Part shown: positions 44,200-52,626 of the stretch, one piece after another
Layout of the letters: every line of letters begins with the position of its first letter
Numbering within the stretch: position 1 is the first letter of the stretch
Assembly (NCBI RefSeq): GCF_014647235.1
Contig: NZ_BMOU01000001.1
Span: 476,262 to 540,261, forward strand
Direction: 5' to 3'
Source of the DNA: Haloarcula pellucida
GTDB lineage: Archaea; Halobacteriota; Halobacteria; Halobacteriales; Haloarculaceae
Length of the DNA: 64,000 nt
The notes under the pieces: model-generated
What the model was told of the DNA's origin: nothing
What the model saw: the letters and a program-made list of their open reading frames with translations, nothing else
Databases searched by the model: none
Translations under genes and position numbers: made by a program

Positions 44200-44788
44200 C
44201 ACTCACACAACATGTATGTGTATTGATCGAGATGTTCGTGGTGCGGGCACAGCGCCCGCACCTCTGACAGCCGCCGCTGCCGGCCATGACGAAGTGCAGG
44301 TCGGCGGTGGTTCGCCGCTGGGGTGCCCTCCCCAGCGGATTTTACAACTCGAATAGTAATTGATAGGTACTATTCTATACCGGCGGTTCGATACGCTTGA
44401 TGCGGGCTGTCAGAGGCACCACAGCGGCCGTCAGTGGGTCCATTCACGGTATTTGGGGTTGTTCTCGTCCTGCACAACCCCACTCCACCGGCGACGTTTC
44501 ACAGTTAGACGCGTGTACCAGAATCAGTTTACGCATCACGCAGGTAGCCTCCGCTGCGGACGCCGCTGGAGCCATCACTCTCGGCGTGTCCGCCATCCCC
44601 ACACCCCCACCATCTGCGCCGGGTGTTTTCACCCCGGCGCGCTACGTCGCGAAGTCACCGAGCCCGTGCCGCTCGTGGTCGTGAGCCAGTCCACGGCGAG
44701 AACGGCGTCGAGACGCTGACTGTCTCCGACTTGCCGACCGCCGCACTTGCATTCGTAACTAACCACTGCCACTCAAACTCCACACTAG
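44200..44788. other. Atypical region with three strong hairpins, no confident gene
   Basis: Hairpins: gtgcgggc-5-gcccgcac (44241-44261), ccgctgggg-6-ccccagcgg (44315-44338) followed by attttac, and an interrupted stem gcgccgggtg...caccccggcgc (44616-44640). Stem-loops of this kind flank IS200/IS605 elements, and a segment reading EVTEPVPLVVVS (near 44655) faintly resembles haloarchaeal TnpB tails, but no transposase frame is intact. Best described as a decayed mobile element or filler of unknown origin. Confidence 0.35.
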
Positions 44789-44789
44789 T

Positions 44790-45005
44790 TCAGGTTTCTT
44801 TGAGACCCTGTGTAAATAGAAATACTATTCCAAGTAACGCAACTGTCGCAAGCAACCATCCGGTAATACTGGATACTATCGTTTCTGGTGATGAACGGAT
44901 ACCCCATCCAATTCCCGAAATAAAAACTATAGCGAGTAGCACACCTATGACTGTTCGTTGTATCGAGGTGATGAATTTCTCCGATTCTGATTTTTCCACA
45001 CACAT
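44790..45005 (-). CDS. Small membrane protein with two predicted helices
   Basis: 71 residues from ATG 45005 (GTG 45011 is an alternative). After a charged N-terminus (MCVEKSESEKFITSIQ) come helix 1 (VIGVLLAIVFISGIGWGI) and helix 2 (ITGWLLATVALLGIVFLFT), with a short loop carrying RSSPETIVSS. GC content is well below the chromosome's average. A TATA-like ATTATATATGG (minus strand, about 45025-45035) precedes it. Looks like a genuine gene of accessory DNA; no family recognised. Confidence 0.5.
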   Translation of the reverse strand: MCVEKSESEKFITSIQRTVIGVLLAIVFISGIGWGIRSSPETIVSSITGWLLATVALLGIVFLFTQGLKET

Positions 45006-45318
45006 TATCACAATTAGATGCCATATATAATATCGACATATGCCGATGTAAGAAGGTGGTGTACTCTCTATGAGCGTATATTTGTTATATATTGGTCAAA
45101 ATCCTGAAGCGTGCGGTTGAATACCCAGTGCCATCGCCAGTTTGGGTGTTCGTTCGCGCTCCACGAACCCCAAATCAACTCAGTCTCTGTTCCCGCGGTG
45201 GCAGCTGGTTTCGGGCCTGAGCCACGCAGAAATAAGCACAGCGTACGTTTCACGCTTCACGAAACACGGCCCGTCCGCTGGGGATTGATTTTTGTAGTCG
45301 CCGACGGGACTGTCGCCC
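45006..45318. other. AT-rich gap upstream of acyP
   Basis: Contains the promoter of the two-helix membrane protein and the start region of acyP. Short frames in both directions (for instance 45068-45253 minus) are compositionally odd and have no family; nothing is called. Confidence 0.4.
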
Positions 45319-45594
45319 ATGAGTCGGAAGCGAGTCCACGTCTACGTCTCAGGACAGGTACAGGGCGTCTACTACCGGGCGACGACGCGAGATACGGCCC
45401 GCGAACACGGCGTCGATGGGTGGGTGAAGAACCTCGACGACGGCCGCGTCGAAGCCGTCTTCGAGGGCGACCCGGACGCCGTCGACGCGATGGTCGAGTA
45501 CTGTCACGAGGGAAGTACGCGGGCGACCGTCACCGACGTCGAGGTCGACGAGGAAGACCCGGAGGGGGTGGACGGGTTCGAAGTTCGCTGGTAG
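45319..45594 (+). CDS. acyP: Acylphosphatase
   Basis: 91 residues. Hydrolyses acyl phosphates. The signature VSGQVQGVYYRATTRDTAREHGVDGWVKNLDDGRVEAVFEGD contains the catalytic Arg (YYRATT) and Asn (VKNLDDG). Complete, and slightly more acidic than bacterial homologues. First gene of the block that resumes normal composition after the accessory stretch; it is followed by the NAD(P)HX repair gene in the same direction. Confidence 0.95.
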   Translation: MSRKRVHVYVSGQVQGVYYRATTRDTAREHGVDGWVKNLDDGRVEAVFEGDPDAVDAMVEYCHEGSTRATVTDVEVDEEDPEGVDGFEVRW

Positions 45595-45657
45595 CCGACG
45601 CGTCGGCCGTCGCGCGGTCCCCCTATCGTTACCACGGTGGCGGGCGAACCGCCACGC

Positions 45658-47103
45658 ATGCTCACTGGCTCAGAGATGGGTGTCGTCGACGAGAACGCGG
45701 CGGCGCTGGGCGTGCCGCGCAAGCAGTTGATGGAGTCCTCGGGCAACGCCGTCGCGGGGGCGGTCCGGGACCTCGCCGACCCCGGTGCGAGTGTCACTAT
45801 CGTCGCCGGCCGCGGTAACAACGGCGGCGACGCCCTCGTCGCCGCGCGCTTTCTCGACGACTACGACCTCCGAATACTCTTGCTCGGCCGCCCCGAGACG
45901 ATCACGACCGACATTTCCCGAGAGAACTGGAACGCCCTCCAGTCGGCGGAGTATCCGACCGAACAGGTCCGCGACGCCTCGCAGTTCGACCTCGGTGACC
46001 CGGACATCGTCGTCGACGCGATGCTCGGCACTGGCATCAACGGGGCGCTCCGAGAACCCGAGGCCACCGCAGCGGCGGCGACGAACGCGAGCGACGCGGC
46101 GGTTCTCTCGGTCGACGTGCCGTCCGGCCTCGACGCCGAGGACGGCACTCTCGCCGAGAACGCCGTCGAGGCCGACCACGTCGTCACGTTTCACGACACG
46201 AAACCCGGCTTGTCCGACCTCGACGCGGGTGTCACCGTCGCCGACATCGGCATCCCCGAGGCCGCCGAACTGTTCGTCGAACGTGGCGACCTCCGGCGAC
46301 TGACGCGGGACCCGGCCAGCCACAAGGGCGACAACGGGGAGGTACTGGTCGTCGGTGGCGGCCCCTACACCGGTGCGCCGGCCCTCTCGGCGCAGGCGGC
46401 GCTGCGCGGTGGCGCGGACCTCGTCCGCGTCGCCGCGCCGGAACTCGTCGCTCGCGAGATTCAGGGCTACAGCGAGAACCTCATCGTCCGACCGTACGAC
46501 GGCGAGATGCTCGCACCGCCCCACGTCGACCGTCTCGCCGCCTTCGCGGCCGACCACGACACGCTCGTCCTCGGGCCGGGACTGGGCGACGCCGACGCGA
46601 CGCTCGCTGCCGTCACAGACCTCCTCGAACGGTTCGACGGCACTGCCGTCGTCGACGCCGACGCCCTCTCGGTGGTTCCCGACGTCGAGACCGACGCCGA
46701 CCTCGTCTGTACCCCCCACCAGGGCGAACTCGTCGGGATGGGCGGCGAGACGAGCGACGACTGGCGCGAACGCGCGGACCTCGTCGAGTCGTTCGCGGCC
46801 GAACTCGGCCATACCGTGCTCGTGAAAGGCCCCTACGACGTTATCTCCGACGGCGAGCGGACCCGCGTCAATCGCACCGGCAATCCCGGGATGACTGTCG
46901 GCGGTACCGGCGACGTGCTGGCGGGCGTCACCGGCGCACTGGCCTGTGTGCAGGAACCGCGCCACGCCGCGGCTATCGCGGCCCACGCCGTCGGCGCTGC
47001 GGGTGACGCGGTCGTCGACGAACGGGGGTACGGACTGGTCGCGACCGACCTGCTCGACGCGGTGCCACCCGCGCTGTGGGCGGACGACGACGACGACGAC
47101 TGA
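45658..47103 (+). CDS. nnr: Bifunctional NAD(P)HX epimerase / ADP-dependent dehydratase
   Basis: 481 residues, two domains. Residues 1-210 are the YjeF_N epimerase (SSGNAVAGAV, VAGRGNNGGDALVAARFL, ATNASDAAVLSVDVPSGLDAEDG). Residues 225-475 are the carbohydrate-kinase-like dehydratase (GDNGEVLVVGGGPYTGAPALSAQAALRGGADLVRVA, VLGPGLG, TPHQGEL, GTGDVLAGV). It repairs hydrated NAD(P)H, a toxic side product. Start at ATG 45658, chosen over a GTG seven codons upstream. Confidence 0.94.
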   Translation: MLTGSEMGVVDENAAALGVPRKQLMESSGNAVAGAVRDLADPGASVTIVAGRGNNGGDALVAARFLDDYDLRILLLGRPETITTDISRENWNALQSAEYPTEQVRDASQFDLGDPDIVVDAMLGTGINGALREPEATAAAATNASDAAVLSVDVPSGLDAEDGTLAENAVEADHVVTFHDTKPGLSDLDAGVTVADIGIPEAAELFVERGDLRRLTRDPASHKGDNGEVLVVGGGPYTGAPALSAQAALRGGADLVRVAAPELVAREIQGYSENLIVRPYDGEMLAPPHVDRLAAFAADHDTLVLGPGLGDADATLAAVTDLLERFDGTAVVDADALSVVPDVETDADLVCTPHQGELVGMGGETSDDWRERADLVESFAAELGHTVLVKGPYDVISDGERTRVNRTGNPGMTVGGTGDVLAGVTGALACVQEPRHAAAIAAHAVGAAGDAVVDERGYGLVATDLLDAVPPALWADDDDDD

Positions 47104-47225
47104 CAGTCGTTTCGACCCCCGGCCGGCAGTGTGCGATCGCTCGCCCCCGTTGTCTCGCGGCGCGAATCTATCTGCGAGACAACTAGTAACAACCGATTTA
47201 CACGAACTGCCCATCTGCGTAGACC

Positions 47226-48191
47226 ATGCGCGCCAGTTCGCTCGCGGTGGCGGTCGCAGTCCTGGTCGCCCTGAGTGGCTGTGCCGGTCTCTCTCAGAGC
47301 GGTGCGACGACGCCGACCGAGACGAGTACCCCGACCGAGACACCGACCGCACAGCCGACCAGCGCGGAAGCGACCTACACCCAGACGCCACACATGGGAT
47401 GTCAGCCGGGCGCTATCGAGAAGAACGGCACTTGCCGAGTGGTCACCTCCGACTCGAACGCCGAGATATTCGGCGCCGAGAACCTCTCGGCGATAACGGC
47501 GACGAACACGACGATAAACGGGACGCCGGGGTATCTGGCCCGACCGGCCGACAATGGGACGTACCCCGCCGTCGTCGTGATTCACGAGTGGTGGGGCCTC
47601 AACGAGAACATCAGGCACATGGCCGACATCCTCGCCGGCCACGGCTACGTCGTCTTCGCCGTCGACCTCTACGACGGTCGCGTGGCGACCAACGCCTCGT
47701 ACGCCGCCGAGCTGTCCGGCGAGGTCCGGGACGATCCCGACGAGGCCGTGAGGAAGATGAGCCGTGCGACCGCTGGCCTCCGAAACCGGTCGGACACGAC
47801 CCGACGTGTCGCCAGTCTGGGCTGGTGCTTCGGCGGCGGCCAGAGCCTCCAGCTGAGCCTGAGCGACGCCGACCTGAACGCGACGGTCATCTACTACGGG
47901 ACGCTGACGACGGACGAGACGACGCTGCAGCGCATCGACGGGCCGGTGCTAGGCATCTTCGGGTCCGAAGACCGGGTCGTGAGTATCGAGAGCGTCCGCG
48001 AGTTCGACAGGACGCTGGCCGACCTCGGCGTCGAGACGGAGATACACGTCTACGAGGGCGCCGGCCACGCCTTCGCCAACCCGAGCGGTGAGCGTTTCCA
48101 CCCGAACGCGACACAGGACGCGTGGTCGAAGACGCTTCGCTTCCTCGACGAGACCATCCGCGAGAGCGACCGAAACACGTCGTCAGGCTGA
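47226..48191 (+). CDS. Dienelactone hydrolase-like lipoprotein
   Basis: 321 residues. Signal peptide MRASSLAVAVAVLVALSGC with a lipobox ending at Cys19, then a Thr/Pro-rich spacer and the DLH alpha/beta hydrolase domain from about residue 85: PAVVVIHEWWGLNENIR, GYVVFAVDLYDG, the nucleophile Cys201 in SLGWCFGGGQS, Asp249 (FGSEDRVV) and His281 (EGAGHAF), forming the catalytic triad. Acts at the cell surface; the substrate may be a lactone or ester. TATA-like gatttacacg lies about 30 bases before the ATG. Its 3' end overlaps the opposing hflX gene by nine bases. Confidence 0.93.
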   Translation: MRASSLAVAVAVLVALSGCAGLSQSGATTPTETSTPTETPTAQPTSAEATYTQTPHMGCQPGAIEKNGTCRVVTSDSNAEIFGAENLSAITATNTTINGTPGYLARPADNGTYPAVVVIHEWWGLNENIRHMADILAGHGYVVFAVDLYDGRVATNASYAAELSGEVRDDPDEAVRKMSRATAGLRNRSDTTRRVASLGWCFGGGQSLQLSLSDADLNATVIYYGTLTTDETTLQRIDGPVLGIFGSEDRVVSIESVREFDRTLADLGVETEIHVYEGAGHAFANPSGERFHPNATQDAWSKTLRFLDETIRESDRNTSSG

Positions 48192-49493
48192 CGCGCCCAC
48201 CAACTCACCGGCTTTCGAACGAGACTGCTCGACGATGGCCGGCCGGGCCTCGAACTCGATGACGACTTGGTCACCGTAGTCGACGTCCTCGACGACGGCG
48301 TGGTCGTGAATCCACGACACCACGCTCATGGTCTCCTCGGTCATCGGCAGGACGAGGCGCTCGCGTTCGTAATCGGGGAGTTCCTCGTCGATGCGAGTGG
48401 CCAACTCCTCGATGTTCAGCCCCTCTTTGCCGCTGACGGCCACGGGGTTGGGTGCGAGTTTCGAGAGCGCCGCACGCTTGCGCTCTACCTCCTCGTCGTC
48501 CACCTTGTCCGTCTTGTTCAACACCGTGACGATGGGGGCCTCGTTGCGCTCGTAGAGGGTGTCGTGGCTCGTCACCAGTTTCTCGCGTATCTCCTCGACG
48601 GACTCCGAGACGTCGACGACGAGCAACACGAGGTCGGCCCGGTATACGGAGTCGAGCGTCGACTTGAACGACTCCACCAGCCAGTGGGGGAGGTTCTGGA
48701 TGAACCCGACGGTGTCGGTGACGAGTACCTCGCGTTTGCCCACCTCGGCGCGGCGGGTCGTCGTTCCCAGCGTCGTGAACAGGCGGTCCTCGCTCTCGGC
48801 GGTCGTATCGAGGTCGGGGTGGAGGTCCTCGTTCTCGTCGACCTCCAGATCGTCGGCGAGGCGGCGCAACAGCGTCGACTTCCCGGCGTTCGTGTAGCCC
48901 GCGAGTGCCACGAGGTCGAACCCGGACTCCCGGCGCTGTTCGCGCCGGTGTTGCTCGGTCTCCTCGATGGATTCTAACTCGTCTCGGATGTTCGCTATCT
49001 GCTTTTTGATGTCCTCTTCGCGGCTCTCGTCGTACTCGCCCAGCCCCATGAATCCGGGGCGCTCGTCGCGTTTCGCGAGGCTGGCCTTCGCCTCGGCACG
49101 CGGGAGTTCGTAGCGTAGTTCCGCCAGTTCGACCTGTAGCTGTGCCTTCCGGGTCTGTGCCCGCTGGCCGAATATCTCGATGATGAGGCGGAATCGGTCC
49201 ATGACCGTGACGCCCTCGGGGAGTTCGTTCCCGATGTTGTACGTCTGGTAGGGCCCCAACTGGTTGTCGAAGATGACCGTCGTCGCTCGTTCTCTGGCGA
49301 CCGTGTTGCTGAGTCGCGTCACCTTCCCCTCGCCGAGGTGGTAGGCGGGGTCTTCGGTCCGCGTCTGGGTTATCTCGCCGACCACGTCGTAGCCGGCGGC
49401 CCGCGCGAGGTCACGAATCTCCTCGGTGTCGGCCGTGCCACTGTCGACCCGTTTCGCGACAACAGCCCGGTCCGTGGTGTGTGTCGCCGTCAC
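48183..49493 (-). CDS. hflX: GTPase HflX
   Basis: 436 residues. N-terminal HflX domain (RDLARAAGYDVVGEITQTRTEDPAYHLGEGKVTRLSNTV, RFRLIIEIFGQRAQTRKAQLQVELAELRYELPRAE), then the G domain with G1 GYTNAGKST, G3 DTVGFIQNLPHWLVESF, G4 NKTD and G5 SGKEG. HflX binds stalled ribosomes and splits them. Complete and unremarkable. The C-terminal domain ends DYGDQVVIEFEARPAIVEQSRSKAGELVGASA, a TGS-like end. Confidence 0.95.
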   Translation of the reverse strand: MTATHTTDRAVVAKRVDSGTADTEEIRDLARAAGYDVVGEITQTRTEDPAYHLGEGKVTRLSNTVARERATTVIFDNQLGPYQTYNIGNELPEGVTVMDRFRLIIEIFGQRAQTRKAQLQVELAELRYELPRAEAKASLAKRDERPGFMGLGEYDESREEDIKKQIANIRDELESIEETEQHRREQRRESGFDLVALAGYTNAGKSTLLRRLADDLEVDENEDLHPDLDTTAESEDRLFTTLGTTTRRAEVGKREVLVTDTVGFIQNLPHWLVESFKSTLDSVYRADLVLLVVDVSESVEEIREKLVTSHDTLYERNEAPIVTVLNKTDKVDDEEVERKRAALSKLAPNPVAVSGKEGLNIEELATRIDEELPDYERERLVLPMTEETMSVVSWIHDHAVVEDVDYGDQVVIEFEARPAIVEQSRSKAGELVGASA

Positions 49494-49577
49494 TCGCCAA
49501 ACACTACGCTGTCCGGTTATTTAATCTGCAGGGTAGGGGGGCATCGAATCGGGGACGGAACCGTTGTTAGCACAAAG

Positions 49578-49588
49578 GATTTAAAACG
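49578..49588 (+). promoter_or_regulatory. TATA box of the FUN14 gene
   Basis: The sequence gatttaaaacg lies 20-30 bases before the ATG at 49608, in an otherwise GC-rich divergent gap to hflX. Confidence 0.6.
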
Positions 49589-49607
49589 TCCCAGTCAGGT
49601 ATCCAGT

Positions 49608-49955
49608 ATGGTAGAGTTTGCTCTCCAGATGGATGGACTCGGCCTCCAGCAGATGGGGTTGGAGTTCGGGGCTGGCGGCCTCATCGGCGGCATCATCGGC
49701 TTCGCCGCCAAGAAGGTCGCGAAACTCATCGCGGTCATCGTCGGCCTCGAACTGGCCCTATTCAAGTTCCTCGAAACGCGAGGCATCCTCGAAGTGAACT
49801 GGCAGGCCATCGGCGGGGCCGCACAGAACGCCACACGAGGCGCGACCGACACCGCGGCCGGCCAACCGCCCTCGTGGCTCATGTCGATTCTCTCGGCGCT
49901 GCCAGTCAGCGCAGGCTTCACCGGCGGTTTCCTCGTCGGCTTCAAGAAGGGATAA
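49608..49955 (+). CDS. FUN14-family membrane protein
   Basis: 115 residues. It begins with a soluble stretch (MVEFALQMDGLGLQQMGLEFGAGG), then three hydrophobic segments (GGLIGGIIGFAAKKVAKLIAVIVGLELALFKFL; WLMSILSALPVSAGFTGGFLVGF) with Gly-rich turns, matching FUN14 proteins, whose eukaryotic members are mitochondrial. In archaea the role is unknown. The gene is alone between hflX and SBDS. Confidence 0.85.
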   Translation: MVEFALQMDGLGLQQMGLEFGAGGLIGGIIGFAAKKVAKLIAVIVGLELALFKFLETRGILEVNWQAIGGAAQNATRGATDTAAGQPPSWLMSILSALPVSAGFTGGFLVGFKKG

Positions 49956-49987
49956 CGCTCGGCGCGGTTCTGTGACCCCGGTGTCCG

Positions 49988-50716
49988 CTATCCGCGGGTA
50001 CTGATGTCGTCTTCGTCCTTGATGATGCGCGTCTCGGCCTCGCCGCTCGTGTTCTCGTTGACCACGTCGTAGAAGTCGTTCTGCATCCCCGCCGGGAACG
50101 TCAACACGCCGACCCACGAGCCGTCGGCCTGCCACTCCTCGCGTTCTAAGTCGCCGAACTGCCGAATCTTCGCCTGCGCGCTGCCTGCGTACTCGGCCGG
50201 GACCTGCACGGCGACCGTGACCTCGTCGAACCGAATCGGGATGACCGGCCGCAGGGCGTCTAGCGCGTCGTCGACCTGCGTCTCGACGGGTTCCATCGGG
50301 TCGACGCGGAAGTCCGTCTCCTCGAGGGCCGATTCGATGCGCTCGGGGGGGTGTGGCGCGTCGTCCATCTGCGGGTTGACGGCGTTGCGGGTGATGCGCT
50401 GGATGAGTTGTTTGTGCTTTTGCTCTTGCATCTCCCGGCGCTGGTCGGCCGTTATCTGTATCTCACCCTGTTTGATGACCTCGGGGATAATCTCCATTGG
50501 GTCTGTCGTGTCGAACACTTCCTTCAGGCTCTCCTCCGGCGGTCGGTCGCCGCGAGAGGCGTCCTCGAAGATGTCCTCGGCGGCGATGACGTCCTCCAGT
50601 TCGCCCTCGAACTCACCGCGTTTGATGGCGAGGGCTGCGTCGGGGTCGACCAGTACCTCGAACCGCTGTCCGTGGGTCTCGAGGCGCGCCGTCACCGCCT
50701 CGTCAAGCGATATCAT
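49988..50716 (-). CDS. Ribosome assembly factor SBDS
   Basis: 242 residues with the three SBDS parts: the FYSH domain (SLDEAVTARLETHGQRFEVLVDPDAALAIKRGEF, DVIAAEDIFEDASRGDRPPEESLKEVFDT), a helical middle (EIQITADQRREMQEQKHKQLIQRITRNAVNPQMDDAPHP), and a ferredoxin-like end. In eukaryotes SBDS releases eIF6 from 60S subunits; archaea retain aIF6. It ends the rnp3-rnp2-psmA-SBDS cluster transcribed leftward. Confidence 0.95.
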   Translation of the reverse strand: MISLDEAVTARLETHGQRFEVLVDPDAALAIKRGEFEGELEDVIAAEDIFEDASRGDRPPEESLKEVFDTTDPMEIIPEVIKQGEIQITADQRREMQEQKHKQLIQRITRNAVNPQMDDAPHPPERIESALEETDFRVDPMEPVETQVDDALDALRPVIPIRFDEVTVAVQVPAEYAGSAQAKIRQFGDLEREEWQADGSWVGVLTFPAGMQNDFYDVVNENTSGEAETRIIKDEDDISTRG

Positions 50717-50818
50717 ACCTGTCGGTAACGGTGGGTCGGTTAAAGGCCTTACTGCGTCGGGCGGTCAGACAGTCGCTCGAAACCTCGTTGGCGGCCAGAA
50801 CCCGGGACGGCCGGAACG

Positions 50819-51586
50819 CTACTCTTCGTCTTCGGATTCGTCGGCCTCGTCCTCGGTGGCGAGCAGGTCCGCCTCGGCGAGGTGGGTCGCTTTCTCCTCG
50901 TCGGAGAGTTCTCGGAACGTCTCGGTTTCGACGTCGATGACGGCGATGCCGATGCCCTCGGGGGCGAGGCCGTCGTCGTTGACCGACGCGAGCGCCGCGA
51001 GTGCGAGGTCGACGCCAGCGTCCAGATCCATCTCCTCGTCGTAGTGGGCTTCGAGGTAGTCGCGGATGTCGCCGCGGTCCGCGCCGACTGCGAGCGCCTT
51101 CCACTCGTAGGGGGTGCCCGACGGGTCCGTCTCGTAGAGACGGGGTTCGCCGTTGGCGATGCCGGCGATGATGAGGGCGACGCCGAACGGGCGGGCGCCG
51201 CCGACCTGCGTGTACTGCTGGATGTAGTCGGTGATCTCCTTCGTGAGCGTCTCGACGCCGACCGGTTCGCCGTACCGGAGCTGGTTGACCTGCGCCTGTC
51301 GGCGGGCGAAGTCGATGAGCTGTCGCGCGTCGGCGACGTGGCCGGCCGAGGCGATGCCGATGTGGTCGTCGGCCTTGTGAATCTTCTCGACGGACGACCG
51401 CTCCATCAGCGGCGAGCGGATGCGCTTGTCGACGGCGAGGACGACGCCGTCACTGGTTCGGATGCCGATGCTCGCCGTACCCCGTTTGACCGCCTCACGG
51501 GCGTACTCTACCTGATAGAGACGTCCGTCCGGAGAGAAGATAGTAATCCCGCGGTCGTACGCCTGCTGTTGATTTTGTCCCTGCAT
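50819..51586 (-). CDS. psmA: Proteasome subunit alpha
   Basis: 255 residues. The alpha-type N-terminal extension with the YDRGITIFSPDGRLYQVEYAREAVKRG signature and the KADDHIGIASAGHVADARQLIDFARRQAQ helix identify the non-catalytic outer-ring subunit that gates the 20S core. The acidic tail (ATEDEADESEDEE) is haloarchaeal. Starts three bases after the stop of rnp2, as in many archaea. The catalytic beta subunit is elsewhere. Confidence 0.97.
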   Translation of the reverse strand: MQGQNQQQAYDRGITIFSPDGRLYQVEYAREAVKRGTASIGIRTSDGVVLAVDKRIRSPLMERSSVEKIHKADDHIGIASAGHVADARQLIDFARRQAQVNQLRYGEPVGVETLTKEITDYIQQYTQVGGARPFGVALIIAGIANGEPRLYETDPSGTPYEWKALAVGADRGDIRDYLEAHYDEEMDLDAGVDLALAALASVNDDGLAPEGIGIAVIDVETETFRELSDEEKATHLAEADLLATEDEADESEDEE

Positions 51587-51588
51587 AG

Positions 51589-52068
51589 TTATCGGAAATC
51601 GAGGTCTGTCGCGCCCACGAACGTGTGGTCGGTGCGCACGTCGACTCGCGTCTCGCGGGCGACGGCGCGCCGTTCTGCGTTCTCGAACACGACGTGTCTC
51701 TGTTCGAACGGTTCCGCCGGCCCGCGTATATATTTTTCTTCACAGGCGCGTACGGTCCCGCTCGTGCCCGTCACGCGCAGGCCCACTGGCACGCCGTCGA
51801 CCGAACCGATACAGGCCAGTGCCGCCCGTGCGGCGTCGGTCTGGCCTCGGCGGACGCGGACGATGGCGTGACCGAGACCGTCGTCGTGTTCGAACCGGAG
51901 GACGGTAGCGTCGGCGTCGGCGCTGCCGGTGTCGCCGAGCAGGTTCTGGGCCGCGTACCACACCTCGCGCTGGAACGCCCGGCGGTCCACGTCGGCGTCG
52001 GGCCACGTTTCGAGTTCGACGGCGAGGTAGCGCCACCGTGGCTGGAGGTGTTTCGGGAGGTGTTTCAT
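51589..52068 (-). CDS. rnp2: RNase P protein component 2 (Rnp2/Pop5)
   Basis: 159 residues. Pop5-type ferredoxin fold: PRWRYLAVELETWPDADVDRRAFQREVWYAAQNLLGDTGSADADATVLRFEHDDGLGHAIVRVRRGQ. Binds RNase P RNA together with Rpp30 (Rnp3), whose gene lies upstream of an inserted membrane-protein gene. Followed by psmA two bases later, as in the typical archaeal order. Confidence 0.9.
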   Translation of the reverse strand: MKHLPKHLQPRWRYLAVELETWPDADVDRRAFQREVWYAAQNLLGDTGSADADATVLRFEHDDGLGHAIVRVRRGQTDAARAALACIGSVDGVPVGLRVTGTSGTVRACEEKYIRGPAEPFEQRHVVFENAERRAVARETRVDVRTDHTFVGATDLDFR

Positions 52069-52146
52069 CGCCCGCCCTCCGCCGCTGACTGTCGCATACC
52101 TAGCCTTCGGGTATCGGCGTAAAGAACAGTGCGGTGTCGTCGCCGG

Positions 52147-52566
52147 TCAGCGCAGCGTCGAACCGAACCTGCTAGCGCTGTCCTCGGACTCGACGTCGGG
52201 TTCTTCGAGACGCTCTATCGGGTTCCGGACGAGTAGATAGGCGACCGCCAGTCCCATGCCGACCGTCTCTACGAGGACGATCGGATCAGCGGCGAGTACC
52301 GCAGAGACGCTGAGGCCGGAGACGACGACGAACGCGGCGATCGCGGCGAATCTGGCCCAGACCGCGCCGTCTACGAACCCGCCAGTGACGACACCGAGCA
52401 TGACGCCACAGCCAACTGTCAGCGCTATCGAGTCGGCGACCAGCATCGAACTCCCCACCGACTCCGTCACCATCGCTAGGGCACCGCCGAGGAGGTACTT
52501 GGTGCCGACGACGCCGGCGAGCGAGGCGAGAACAAGGGCACCGAACGTCGGACGGGTCTCTGACAT
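52147..52566 (-). CDS. Small membrane protein inserted in the RNase P cluster
   Basis: 139 residues with about four helices (PTFGALVLASLAGVVGTKYLLGGALAMV, SIALTVGCGVMLGVVTGGFVDGAVWARFAAIAAFVVVSGLSVSAVLA, VLVETVGMGLAVAYLLV) and an acidic, Ser-rich C-terminal tail (RLEEPDVESEDSASRFGSTLR). It sits between rnp2 and rnp3, which adjoin in other archaea, with 78 and 60 bases to either neighbour. I do not recognise a family; its position is the only clue. Confidence 0.75.
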   Translation of the reverse strand: MSETRPTFGALVLASLAGVVGTKYLLGGALAMVTESVGSSMLVADSIALTVGCGVMLGVVTGGFVDGAVWARFAAIAAFVVVSGLSVSAVLAADPIVLVETVGMGLAVAYLLVRNPIERLEEPDVESEDSASRFGSTLR

Positions 52567-52626
52567 ACATCCGAAGCCGACCCGCTCGCAAATAAATCCA
52601 CTAGGTCGTTCAACCGGTCGACAGTG

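Noticed and set aside
44623-45030. TnpB-like C-terminal tail
   Set aside because: Only a short segment (EVTEPVPLVV) resembles haloarchaeal TnpB tails; no catalytic RuvC motif or zinc finger is present.
45068-45253. 61-codon minus-strand frame with a Trp-rich end (WGSWSANEHPNWRWHW)
   Set aside because: No start signal or homologue is recognisable and it overlaps AT-rich promoter DNA; it may be a transposase scrap but there is no support.
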